Of a stretch of 64,000 nucleotides of DNA, positions 44,978 through 52,566 are shown piece after piece (within the stretch, counting starts at the first letter, position 1; each line of letters starts with the position of its first letter). The notes under the pieces were generated by a model. It was given only the letters and a program-made list of their open reading frames with translations. It was not told the DNA's origin and did not search any database. Source of the DNA: Leptospira sp. WS39.C2 (lineage in GTDB: Bacteria; Spirochaetota; Leptospiria; Leptospirales; Leptospiraceae); assembly GCF_040833965.1 (NCBI RefSeq), contig NZ_CP162142.1, positions 1,179,501 to 1,243,500 of the forward strand, read 5' to 3'. The translations under genes were made by a program, and so were the position numbers.

Positions 44978-46527
44978 GGTTTGATATACCTTTCCACCCA
45001 AGATTCAAAAGATAATGATACAAAAATTTTGTTTTTAGATCCTTCTTCACCTAGCGCATGTTTAATTTTGCGAAATGTGGAACCAGGTCCAACAAAATGA
45101 ATGACATTTAGAAGATCAGGGAATCGTTTTGTGACTATGTCAAATTCAGATCCACTCCTCCAGTAAGCTGCTTTGACTTTCGATGGATCAAAAGGGATGG
45201 GAATTTCGGGAGCAGAGACAAAGTATGTTGGGATCACTGGATAAACACTGGAATGTTTATCCGAATCCACATGTGTGAGTTTTACAAACTTTGTTTTTCT
45301 GCCTAAGATGGATTCGATTTCAGGTGGTTCACTTTCACCTAGACCATCACAAGTACCATTCACCCAAAACCCTCTGAGTGCAAGATCCTTCCACGTAGAA
45401 AGGCCAGCGGACCATAGGATTTGGTTACTTGGGTTTACAGACAAATCTAAAGGGAATGCATAACCGCGAGAAACAAATACATCCACATCCTTGGGGATAG
45501 AATAGGTAAGCCTTTCCCTTTGTCTTGCCGCCATTTTAGCATTAGGTGGCCAAACTTCCTCTTTTGAGAAAATAAGATTTGGACTTTCTGAAAGTTCTTT
45601 TGTATGAAGGATTTTTCCATCTTCAGTGATCCCACGTACGAAGGTAATTTTCCCATAATCCCTTTGTAAGACTGAAATCCCAATTTTTTGATGGCAACCT
45701 CCACCATATTGAGACAAAATTTTTCTCTCTTCTTCTGAAGTGAGTTTTGATTCGGGATCAGAAATATTTTGTAAAAGCAATTCTAAGTGTTTGTCTTCTT
45801 TTCTTATTTCAGCACATAACGCACCTTGTGCGGGAGCACTTGGAAAAATGGAAGATGGTAAAACCATAAAAAGAGATACGTTTAATGTATCTCTAATCAG
45901 TTGTTTGATCTCTTTTAGTTCTGGTAAAAGGTTTTCTTTGTCTTCAAAGTTTAAAATTCGGTCTAAGGCCGCTTTTGCAACCAATATCCCACCAGATTCA
46001 TGGTCTAAATACTTTCTAAGCCTTGTTTGTATATTCCCACGAACCGATTCAATTTTGACTTCGAATTGACTAATGGGTGAAGGAAAGTAGTTCTTTAAAA
46101 ATTCTTTAATATGATATTCTCTTCTTGGAGAAGAAGTCAAAATCGTTATTTCATTCGGAAGATTGATCCATTTGTTTTTTTTGAAGAGAAGTACATCCCT
46201 TATATCTTCTCTTGGTAAAATCGGTATCAGAGTTGTATCTTTTCTTTCCTTAAGATCCATATCCTTAAAAGAATGTACAACGATATCAATTTTGTGGTTG
46301 AGTAAATCTTCTTGCAAATCCTTTGTAAAGATTCCTTGCCCGGCAAATTGCCAAAGGGGAGTCGTTAAGTCTTTATCGCCAGTGGATTCACGAAAGACTG
46401 TATCAAATTGTAAGTCTTTGTTTTTTTCTTTAAGAGCATAGGTGACAGTGTGGACTTGAATGCGAGAAAGTAGGGAGGACCTTCCTCCGATTTTGATTGG
46501 TTTAGACAAGTAAATCTTCCCATCCAT
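44974..46527 (-). CDS. hemCD: Fused porphobilinogen deaminase and uroporphyrinogen-III synthase
   Basis: 517 aa, joining two successive steps. Residues ~1-300 are HemC: IGGRSSLLSRIQ, GQGIFTKDLQEDLL, VHSFKDMD (catalytic Asp), SSPRREYHIKEF, and the dipyrromethane-cofactor Cys in SQYGGGCHQKIG. Residues ~305-517 carry a divergent HemD domain (DVDVFVSRGYAF … YFVSAPEI … IHFVGPGSTFRKIKHALGEEG) that would close the tetrapyrrole ring. HemD is always poorly conserved, so this half is assigned partly by position. The start is ATG at 46527; TTG at 46509 is an alternative. It overlaps hemA by 26 bp. Confidence 0.92.
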   Translation of the reverse strand: MDGKIYLSKPIKIGGRSSLLSRIQVHTVTYALKEKNKDLQFDTVFRESTGDKDLTTPLWQFAGQGIFTKDLQEDLLNHKIDIVVHSFKDMDLKERKDTTLIPILPREDIRDVLLFKKNKWINLPNEITILTSSPRREYHIKEFLKNYFPSPISQFEVKIESVRGNIQTRLRKYLDHESGGILVAKAALDRILNFEDKENLLPELKEIKQLIRDTLNVSLFMVLPSSIFPSAPAQGALCAEIRKEDKHLELLLQNISDPESKLTSEEERKILSQYGGGCHQKIGISVLQRDYGKITFVRGITEDGKILHTKELSESPNLIFSKEEVWPPNAKMAARQRERLTYSIPKDVDVFVSRGYAFPLDLSVNPSNQILWSAGLSTWKDLALRGFWVNGTCDGLGESEPPEIESILGRKTKFVKLTHVDSDKHSSVYPVIPTYFVSAPEIPIPFDPSKVKAAYWRSGSEFDIVTKRFPDLLNVIHFVGPGSTFRKIKHALGEEGSKNKIFVSLSFESWVERYIKP

Positions 46528-47377
46528 TTAAGATATGTATTTGTTCTTCCTCCCGTTCCCTTGTGAGTTCTGTAAGAAAGTATTGTAAATCCATTTTTAC
46601 ATTTTGGATTTGTTCGTCAGTTTCTTGTAGGTCATTTAGGATTTGAGAAAGAGGGATATAATGATTGTATCCATGACTGCCTTCAGTATGTTCTCTAAAA
46701 TCGAGAATGAGGGAAGAATTTTGGATCATCTCATTCCAGTTATATGGTAAAAAACTAGAAGCAATGACAATGGCTTCCTTACCTGGTTTGTAGTCTTCCC
46801 AGTGGTAAGTGGTGATAGGATACAATTGACTAAGTTCATCCAATCGATTTTGGTTTCTGCCGATCACACGAACTTGTTTATGTTTGGAAATTAAATATGG
46901 TAAAATGGAATCTACAAGTTTTCCAGTTCCAAGTAGAGTGACTTCTTTGTGGTTATGCAAATAAGATTCACAAACACTTCCATACGTTTGCCTACCAATC
47001 CCTGTTAAATACTTGGATCTGATTTGTTTAGTTTGTTCTAAAATTTGGTCTCGCAAACGAAGTAAGGAGGTGGCAAAGTTTGATCCACAAGTGTTTTCTT
47101 CACGGAATCGGTCGCGGAATTGGGCTTGGATTTCGGATTCACCGAAGAGTTTTGAACGTAAACCCGAGACCACTTCTAATAAAAATCGGTAGGCATCAAA
47201 TCCATGGAAGACTTCCCAACCATCAAATAATCTTTCTTTTCCTTCTTCCATTGGAAAGATCCTTTTGTCAGTGAAAACAAGTGTCCTCTGACAAGTCTTC
47301 CAAACCTCTAAACGAGAATCGTCTAAAGTTTTGGTGATGGGATCAGTTGAATGGAGTAGAATCAGGTTTGACCACAT
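46502..47377 (-). CDS. hemA: Glutamyl-tRNA reductase, unusually short and divergent
   Basis: First enzyme of C5 haem synthesis, reducing glutamyl-tRNA to glutamate-1-semialdehyde. Recognised by EVWKTCQRTLVF with the nucleophilic Cys (residue ~29), EVVSGLRSKLFGESEIQAQFRD and the NADPH loop VTLLGTGKLVDS. It has only 291 aa instead of about 420. The N-terminal GVNHKTA block is missing, and an in-frame TAG lies 9 bases before the ATG. The usual His before VxSGL is Phe, and the C-terminal dimerisation domain is nearly absent. It heads the hem operon, so a genuine role is likely. No ribosome-binding site is seen, but a TAGAAT -10-like box lies six bases upstream, and a hem-box lies at 47409-47424. 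Confidence 0.88.
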   Translation of the reverse strand: MWSNLILLHSTDPITKTLDDSRLEVWKTCQRTLVFTDKRIFPMEEGKERLFDGWEVFHGFDAYRFLLEVVSGLRSKLFGESEIQAQFRDRFREENTCGSNFATSLLRLRDQILEQTKQIRSKYLTGIGRQTYGSVCESYLHNHKEVTLLGTGKLVDSILPYLISKHKQVRVIGRNQNRLDELSQLYPITTYHWEDYKPGKEAIVIASSFLPYNWNEMIQNSSLILDFREHTEGSHGYNHYIPLSQILNDLQETDEQIQNVKMDLQYFLTELTREREEEQIHILNGWEDLLV

Positions 47378-47408
47378 ATTATTATTCTATCAAATACATC
47401 CTTGTAAC

Positions 47409-47424
47409 TGTCACAAGATTGTCA
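47409..47424 (-). promoter_or_regulatory. hem-box (HemR response-regulator site) upstream of hemA
   Basis: On the minus strand this reads TGACA-ATCTTG-TGACA, an exact match to the direct-repeat TGACA-N6-TGACA 'hem-box' published for the HemKR two-component system of Leptospira, which controls haem genes. It lies 31 bp before the hemA start and also within the msrB upstream region. The 11-bp repeat spacing is typical of OmpR/PhoB-type dimers. hemK and hemR themselves are not in the window. Confidence 0.85.
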
Positions 47425-47487
47425 GTTCCTAAAAAAAATAAATGTGATATTGATACTTAATCTCAATTAAAAGAGGTCTAAAACGTA

Positions 47488-47868
47488 ATGGAAAACAAAA
47501 ACTGGAAAGAAACACTCACACCCTTACAATACCAAGTGACAAGGGAAAAGGGCACCGAACGGCCGTTTACTGGTGAATACTATGCACATAAAGAAAAGGG
47601 AACGTATTTATGTGTCTGTTGTGGGGAAACCTTGTTTTCTTCTGATTCTAAATACGATTCAGGCAGTGGTTGGCCTAGTTATTACGAACCAGTCCGTGCG
47701 GAAGTGATTGCTACTGAAACCGACAAAACTCATGGAATGGTGAGGACAGAAATCATGTGTCAAAATTGCGGAGCACACTTGGGGCATGTTTTTCCAGATG
47801 GTCCGAAACCAACAGGGCTTCGGTATTGTGTAAACTCTGCTTCTCTTAAATTCCAAAAAGGAGAATAA
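47488..47868 (+). CDS. msrB: Peptide methionine-R-sulfoxide reductase
   Basis: Repairs methionine-R-sulfoxide in proteins with thioredoxin as reductant. The 126-aa protein has the two zinc pairs ([11 protein letters not shown] and [11 protein letters not shown]), [11 protein letters not shown], and the catalytic Cys in [11 protein letters not shown]. It is full length and of the stand-alone cysteine type. The start is ATG at 47488 with GAGGT upstream. It diverges from hemA, and the 110-bp gap between them holds the hem-box plus a PerR/Fur-like 17-bp imperfect dyad (TTGATACTTAATCTCAA, 47450-47466). Confidence 0.96.
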   Translation: MENKNWKETLTPLQYQVTREKGTERPFTGEYYAHKEKGTYLCVCCGETLFSSDSKYDSGSGWPSYYEPVRAEVIATETDKTHGMVRTEIMCQNCGAHLGHVFPDGPKPTGLRYCVNSASLKFQKGE

Positions 47869-47893
47869 GGAAAATCAATCGGAACATAAACTT

Positions 47894-47914
47894 TGGTAGT
47901 GGCATACACTACCA
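47894..47914. other. Stem-loop between convergent msrB and an exported-protein gene
   Basis: The perfect stem TGGTAGTG / CACTACCA has a five-base loop. A looser outer pairing (AATCAAT with ATTGATT) surrounds it. There is no T-run after it, so it is not a standard intrinsic terminator; it may protect 3' ends or assist termination. Confidence 0.5.
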
Positions 47915-47924
47915 TAGGAATTGA

Positions 47925-48371
47925 TTAGTCTTGTAACCAGGAAACTTCTTCACAAGTTTCCCACTTTCCTCCACCTTGCCCTTGTTTGATGGAAACTTGG
48001 GTGAGTTCTTGCCGAATACTTACTTTCCTTACAATTTGTTTGGCAAGAGCTGTATAATGTAAGGCTTCACAACTATGTCCAAGTTTTGTTTCTAAGTCTG
48101 CCATTTGGAATAATAATTGGGCATTTCCTTCTGACTCTTTCATACCAATGGATTGTTTGAGGAGAATGGCTTTTTTTAAATCTTCTTTTGCTGAAAGGTA
48201 ATCCCCAGTAAGGATTTTTTCATGTGAACGTTCTTCTAAGAGGCTAATCACCGTTGGGATCCGAGAAAGGCGTGTGTGGTTTAGGATCCCTTCTACGGAT
48301 TCGTCCAAAATTGGGTCTGCCCACAATCCAAGAGAAATGATGAAAAAAAGAGCGAAATGGTAGGACTTCAT
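47925..48371 (-). CDS. Small exported protein with TPR-like helices
   Basis: 148 aa, function unknown. A signal peptide (SYHFALFFIISLGLWA-DP) is followed by a helical region with TPR-like spacing (LTGDYLSAKEDLKKAILLKQ; AQLLFQMADLETKLGHSCEALHYTALA). The frame is open far upstream, but that extension is antisense to RNase P RNA. ATG at 48371, at the signal peptide and with AAGG nine bases upstream, is the sensible start. It is probably periplasmic. Confidence 0.8.
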   Translation of the reverse strand: MKSYHFALFFIISLGLWADPILDESVEGILNHTRLSRIPTVISLLEERSHEKILTGDYLSAKEDLKKAILLKQSIGMKESEGNAQLLFQMADLETKLGHSCEALHYTALAKQIVRKVSIRQELTQVSIKQGQGGGKWETCEEVSWLQD

Positions 48372-48475
48372 ACGTTGGTACCTTGTTGTTTTCAATTCAT
48401 CAAACAGATTGCATAAATTGTGCCAAAACATGGAAATACTCCTCGACGGCCTCGGGGAGCCATATTCTATGAAAA

Positions 48476-48824
48476 TGACTCTGGCCGAGCGATCGCCTTT
48501 TTTCTTCCTTCTGGAAGGAAAGGGGAGGAAAGTCCGGACACTAGGGGACAATCGGACCAAGTAATGCTTGGGCTTTTTCTTTCTAGAAATAGGAAGGAAG
48601 GGACGGAAAGTGCAACAGAAAGGAAACCGCCTACTCCGGTAGGTAAGGGTGAAAGGGTGGGGTAAGAGCCCACCGCTTTGTTTGTAAAAACAAAGGCTTG
48701 GTAAACCCTCCGATGTGCAATCTCAAGTAAACAACCGTTATGAGCCTGTCCCGCCAGGTTGTGGGTAGAGAGCATTAGATAAATGATCGCCTAAAACAGA
48801 ATCCGGCTTATGGGCCAGAGTCAC
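48476..48824 (+). ncRNA. rnpB: RNase P RNA (bacterial type A)
   Basis: Catalytic RNA that matures tRNA 5' ends. The conserved core is visible: GAGGAAAGTCCGGACA near 48523, AACAGAAAGGAAACCGCC-like sequence at 48612-48632, GGTAAGGGTGAAAGGGTG, AGAGCCCACCG, AGTAAACAACCGTTATGAG and the 3' ACAGAATCCGGCTTATGG. The P1 helix pairs TGACTCTGGCC (48476-48486) with GGCCAGAGTCA (48813-48823), which sets both ends. A run of eight T follows at once (48825-48832), so P1 plus the T-run probably also ends transcription. The last 16 bases are shared with the 3' end of the antisense NERD gene. Confidence 0.96.
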
Positions 48825-50367
48825 TTTTTTTTAGAATGTCTTGGATCACCTGTTCTTCGTTTGGTGGATAAAAAACACAAACCAAACTTCTGATTTTTAA
48901 GATGGTTTCTGCCAATATTGTTTTAGTTTCTGTTAAGTGCCAATTCTCAAAACCTATTAAAATCCCGCAGGTTTCTTCCATCCCAGCAAAATCATTATAA
49001 GAATAGTGGCGCATTTCGTTTTCGACTAAAAATTGTTTTAATCCACTTTGTTCCATAACTTCTAGTGATTTGTACAAAACTACAATTTCATCATTTTCAA
49101 TTTCTAATACTTTTTTAGCATACCCATAACACCAACGTATTTGGTCTGTTAGATCCTCATCGTTTTTGATGAATTGGATATCCGATAAATTGTTCTGCAC
49201 TGGTGACTCTGAAAAATCATCGAGTAGGGCATTGGCAAAGGAAACAATTTCTGGTGAATTACGAATGTTTCTTTTGATGTCCCAAACATGAATGGGTAAG
49301 GATTGTACATATTCCAAAAAGGGAATGGATTTATATTTCAATCTCCTGGAAACAAATAGGACCCATTCCTTTTTTTCCCAAAACAATTTGGATAGGTATA
49401 ATAAAATTTCAGATTCAGAGAGTTCCGATAGAAACTCTTCGATTCCATCAGCGATGAGTATATCTATATGGTTGTGGTTGATTTCTTTGAAGTGAGAAAT
49501 CAGTTCGATATTGTTTTTTTCTGGGATTTGGGAAAGTTCTTCCTTCCAAATTTCATATAAGGCCTTAGCCCCTTGCCATAATAAAACTTTTTTTCCTTTT
49601 CTCGCATATTGTAACGCAAGTTCTCCGCACAAAATGGATTTACCAGAACCAGGGCTTCCGTATATTAAATTATGTGAATATTTGGAAATTCCTTGGACAA
49701 GGGAAAACTGTTCTTTTGTGAAAAACAAAAGATTCTCTTCTTCTTTTTCTTTGTGTGAACGAAAGGTTTGGAAGAAGTTGAGATTTTTTTTGATGATTTC
49801 ATGGGCTTTTGCCAAAACTGAATCGGGTAATGGTTCTCTTCCGTTTCGGTACAAAATTGATTCTAAAACGGAGTTGAGATTTGTCTCGTCTCCCACTTCT
49901 TTTCCACCAAATACAAATAAGTTTTGGTCGTTGGGAAGGTGGAATTCTTTTCTTTCGTTTTTTAAAAAGAAAATGGCACTATCATAATATTCCTTAGGAA
50001 ATAAATCTACAAGTTGGTTGTGGTTTTTGAAAAACTCTCTTATGATTTCTCTTTGAGTGGTTACTTGTTCAATTGGGTTTTTATATGATTTTCCTTCTAC
50101 GGGTTCCCATTCCCTTCCACGTACATTATAAAATTCCCATATACCTTTTTTTTGCCTCCACTTCCCATTTTTTAATTCAATCGTGATCACTCCATAAGGG
50201 GAAACAACAAGGAAGTCAATCTCGCGCATAGGGACATCAGGTGTGATTAGGGTTAGAGAATAGTAAATATTACATGGGATTTCAATTTCGTTGGAAAAAC
50301 GATGGTAATAATGCGCTTCAAGAGAGATATCTCTCGTTTTTCCGTGAAACTGTTTCGGATATATCAT
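48808..50367 (-). CDS. NERD-domain protein with P-loop ATPase/helicase-like module
   Basis: 519 aa. The N-terminal NERD (nuclease-related) domain shows MREIDFLVVSPYGVITIELK (about residues 47-66), with the D and ExK typical of the PD-(D/E)xK-like fold. Residues ~230-245 carry a Walker A (NLIYGSPGSGKSILCGEL). A DILIADGIEEF segment serves as a possible Walker B. The C-terminal part resembles a UvrD/Rep-like helicase in outline (RRLKYKSIPF, WDIKRNIRNSPEIVSFANAL) but lacks clear later motifs. A nucleic-acid-processing role is likely; defence or repair is possible but unproven. ATG at 50367 has no visible ribosome-binding site. Its last codons (SDSGP) lie in rnpB P1. Confidence 0.83.
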   Translation of the reverse strand: MIYPKQFHGKTRDISLEAHYYHRFSNEIEIPCNIYYSLTLITPDVPMREIDFLVVSPYGVITIELKNGKWRQKKGIWEFYNVRGREWEPVEGKSYKNPIEQVTTQREIIREFFKNHNQLVDLFPKEYYDSAIFFLKNERKEFHLPNDQNLFVFGGKEVGDETNLNSVLESILYRNGREPLPDSVLAKAHEIIKKNLNFFQTFRSHKEKEEENLLFFTKEQFSLVQGISKYSHNLIYGSPGSGKSILCGELALQYARKGKKVLLWQGAKALYEIWKEELSQIPEKNNIELISHFKEINHNHIDILIADGIEEFLSELSESEILLYLSKLFWEKKEWVLFVSRRLKYKSIPFLEYVQSLPIHVWDIKRNIRNSPEIVSFANALLDDFSESPVQNNLSDIQFIKNDEDLTDQIRWCYGYAKKVLEIENDEIVVLYKSLEVMEQSGLKQFLVENEMRHYSYNDFAGMEETCGILIGFENWHLTETKTILAETILKIRSLVCVFYPPNEEQVIQDILKKSDSGP

Positions 50368-50411
50368 TTTTTTAGTTCAAATTTCATCGTCCTATTGGTT
50401 CTTATGACGAT

Positions 50412-51011
50412 ATGAAACGGATACCACAAACCTTATTATTCTGCCTATTGTTTTGTGCCTGCGCTGGTGGGAATATCAAAATAAAGATAAAACCTGATCT
50501 CTCTGGGGATTTAGTCATCTACCAAAAAAAGATCACAAAAAAACAACGTGGTAGTTTTTTAGGATCGGGGCTAAAGGAAATAGGTGAGGTGACAATCACT
50601 CTCAAAGAAAGGTCTTACCAATTTGGGAACTATACGCAGATGTCTCCACCTGGCTTTCGTTTCATCCAATTCACAGAGGATGAGACAAACGAGATCCAAC
50701 TTGCCATAGATACCAGTAAAACTTCACCTCTCTTGGCGGCTTTGGAAATCAGTCAGGATGAAATTAGTTCCATTTTATCCGAAGCCAAATTACGGGATGA
50801 CTTACTACGTTTCAACACCCTAATGGAATTCATCCAATTTGAAATACAGTTCCCTTTTCCAATTAAAAAAGTAAAATTTTTAGATCCAAGGACAGCGGGG
50901 GAATGGACAGTTCGTTTGGACAGTGATCAAAAAATGATTGTGAACATCCCTTTACATTCTGTATGGGCAAGCGAACATCCGTTAACCGTAGTTCAGATTT
51001 ATCCTGAATAA
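50412..51011 (+). CDS. Predicted lipoprotein of unknown function
   Basis: 199 aa. The N-terminus is MKRIPQTLLFCLLFCACAGG, with a short hydrophobic core and a lipobox (LLFC-AC), so it is probably lipid-modified at Cys15 or Cys17. The mature part is beta-rich with alternating charges (IKIKIKPDLSGDLVIYQKKI; EIQFPFPIKKVKFLDP), like many small leptospiral lipoproteins, but has no recognised domain. The start is ATG at 50412, without a clear ribosome-binding site. It is divergent from the NERD gene and convergent with cysG-N. Confidence 0.78.
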   Translation: MKRIPQTLLFCLLFCACAGGNIKIKIKPDLSGDLVIYQKKITKKQRGSFLGSGLKEIGEVTITLKERSYQFGNYTQMSPPGFRFIQFTEDETNEIQLAIDTSKTSPLLAALEISQDEISSILSEAKLRDDLLRFNTLMEFIQFEIQFPFPIKKVKFLDPRTAGEWTVRLDSDQKMIVNIPLHSVWASEHPLTVVQIYPE

Positions 51012-51014
51012 GGA

Positions 51015-51608
51015 TTACGGTTTATGAAAGTATTCCGAATTTAATTTTTGGATGATTTCTTTTAAGACGGTTCGTCTTTTTTCTTGGTTTGGAAGAAGTT
51101 CCTTTAGATTCCTTCTCATGACAAAAATGGTTTCTAATAATTCGTGGTCTTCTTCTGGTAAAACTTCTTCAAAAAGTTTTCGTAAGGTGGAAGACACACC
51201 AGCAAACATCCCATCGGTGGAAATGGCAAATTGAATTGGGCCAACAGTTACTGTGGAAGATGAATAAAAATCACAATTTTTTGGATCATCCACTGAATTC
51301 ACCAATATCCCTTTATTTTTGGCAAGGGAACGATATTCTTTGTTTGTAATTGGATCACTTGTTGCTAAAAAAATAATATCTCTATTATTTAGATCTTCTT
51401 CTGTAACGGCTCTCGTTTCTGTTCTGATGTTTGGGTATTTTTTTAAAAAATCCAACACTTCTTCACTATAAGTAAGAGAGATGATTTGAATATTTGCTCC
51501 AGTATGTTCAAGTCCTAGTAATTTTTCCAAACAAGCATTCCCTCCACCTACGATGAGAATTTTCCTCTCTTCTAAATTTAGAAAAATCGGATACTTTTTG
51601 AAACTCAT
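51015..51608 (-). CDS. Precorrin-2 dehydrogenase / sirohydrochlorin ferrochelatase (CysG N-domain, Met8-like)
   Basis: NAD-dependent oxidation of precorrin-2 to sirohydrochlorin and iron insertion to siroheme, the cofactor of the sulfite reductase encoded next door. The 197-aa protein has YPIFLNLEERKILIVGGGNACLEK (Rossmann loop with GGG), LATSDPITNKEYRS, and VNSVDDPKNCDFY with the Asp and CDF motif of Met8/SirC. It is a stand-alone version of the CysG N-terminus. The start is ATG at 51608, overlapping the cobA stop by four bases. Confidence 0.93.
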   Translation of the reverse strand: MSFKKYPIFLNLEERKILIVGGGNACLEKLLGLEHTGANIQIISLTYSEEVLDFLKKYPNIRTETRAVTEEDLNNRDIIFLATSDPITNKEYRSLAKNKGILVNSVDDPKNCDFYSSSTVTVGPIQFAISTDGMFAGVSSTLRKLFEEVLPEEDHELLETIFVMRRNLKELLPNQEKRRTVLKEIIQKLNSEYFHKP

Positions 51609-52402
51609 TCGAATGAGTCCAAAAATGTGGAAGGATGGAAATTCAATTTTTGTAAGGATGTTTCTTTTTGTAAAAAAGGACGAACCACTTCACCTACATA
51701 TAAGATGCCAGGGCCTTTTGTTTTTTTTTCGATTCCATCTAACATCGTTTTTGCGAGAGTGGATGCAGAATAAGTGGCGTTAGGACTCCCTGCATTTTCT
51801 AATAGGACAATAGGAGTTGTCGGAAGGATTCCTTTTTTAATGAGACGTTCTGCAAGTTCCTTTGTTTTTTGGCTTCCCATCAGGATGACGATGGTGCCAG
51901 GGAAATTCTCCATTCCAATCCAACTTCTTTCTTCTTCTAAAATTGTATGTCCATCAAGGATAATGATTTGGCGGGCTACACCTCGCACGGTGAGAGAAAT
52001 TCCCATTTCAGCGGCACCTGAAGTTACAGAACTCACACCGGGGATCACTTCAAAGGGAATGGAAACTTCCTTTAAACTTTGGATTTCTTCTGACAACCTT
52101 CCAAAAATGGAGGCATCTCCCCCTTTCAGTCGGACCACTTTTTTCCCTTCTTTTGCCAAATTGACAAGTAGAGAGTTGATCTCGTCTTGAGTGCGGTAGT
52201 GTTCTTTTGCCCGTTTGCCCACATAGAGGATTTGGGCTGACTCAGGGAAAATTTCTAAAAAACTAGGATCGAGCAAAGCGTCGTAAAGAATGGCATCTGC
52301 AGATTCGATCCGAGATTTGCCACGGAGGGTCAAAAGGTCAATGGGACCTGGGCCACCACTCACAAAACTCACAAATCCTTGTTCTGTCTTATTGGAGGAC
52401 AT
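51605..52402 (-). CDS. cobA: Uroporphyrinogen-III C-methyltransferase
   Basis: SUMT enzyme that methylates uroporphyrinogen III twice to precorrin-2, diverting it from haem to siroheme. The 265-aa protein has VSFVSGGPGPIDLLTLRG, DAILYDALL, VVRLKGGDASIFGR and PGVSSVTSGAAEMGI, all canonical. ATG at 52402 is preferred over an upstream TTG at 52420; AAGG lies ten bases upstream of it. It forms a pair with the CysG N-domain gene and diverges from cysJI, so the three steps are physically linked. Confidence 0.94.
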   Translation of the reverse strand: MSSNKTEQGFVSFVSGGPGPIDLLTLRGKSRIESADAILYDALLDPSFLEIFPESAQILYVGKRAKEHYRTQDEINSLLVNLAKEGKKVVRLKGGDASIFGRLSEEIQSLKEVSIPFEVIPGVSSVTSGAAEMGISLTVRGVARQIIILDGHTILEEERSWIGMENFPGTIVILMGSQKTKELAERLIKKGILPTTPIVLLENAGSPNATYSASTLAKTMLDGIEKKTKGPGILYVGEVVRPFLQKETSLQKLNFHPSTFLDSFE

Positions 52403-52526
52403 ATCTGTTATACCTTGCAATCTTGCTAGAAATAGTCAAGTGATTGCCTAATTATTTCTACAAAATCTCCATTTTTTTAGTTTACTCGTCTCTAACCTTA
52501 GGAAAAGATTCAATTTATAAGACTTT

Positions 52527-52549
52527 TTGGATGTTTTACTGGAATCCAA
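52527..52549. promoter_or_regulatory. Dyad upstream of cysJ with LysR-type T-N11-A geometry
   Basis: The inverted repeat is TTGGAT (52527-52532) / ATCCAA (52544-52549) with an 11-base spacer, 18 bases before the cysJ start. A T-N11-A dyad is the usual shape of LysR-family sites, and cys genes in many bacteria are under a LysR regulator. No such regulator is in the window, so this is a candidate only. Confidence 0.35.
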
Positions 52550-52566
52550 CACAAGCATAGGTTTTT

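Noticed and set aside
48372..48560. N-terminal extension of the small exported protein into rnpB
   Set aside because: The extension is antisense to RNase P RNA. ATG at 48371 starts a proper signal peptide and has a ribosome-binding site.
48420..48775. Open frames on both strands across 48420-48775
   Set aside because: They lie inside the RNase P RNA core, whose conserved motifs and P1 pairing explain the sequence. The frames have no ribosome-binding site and no family likeness.
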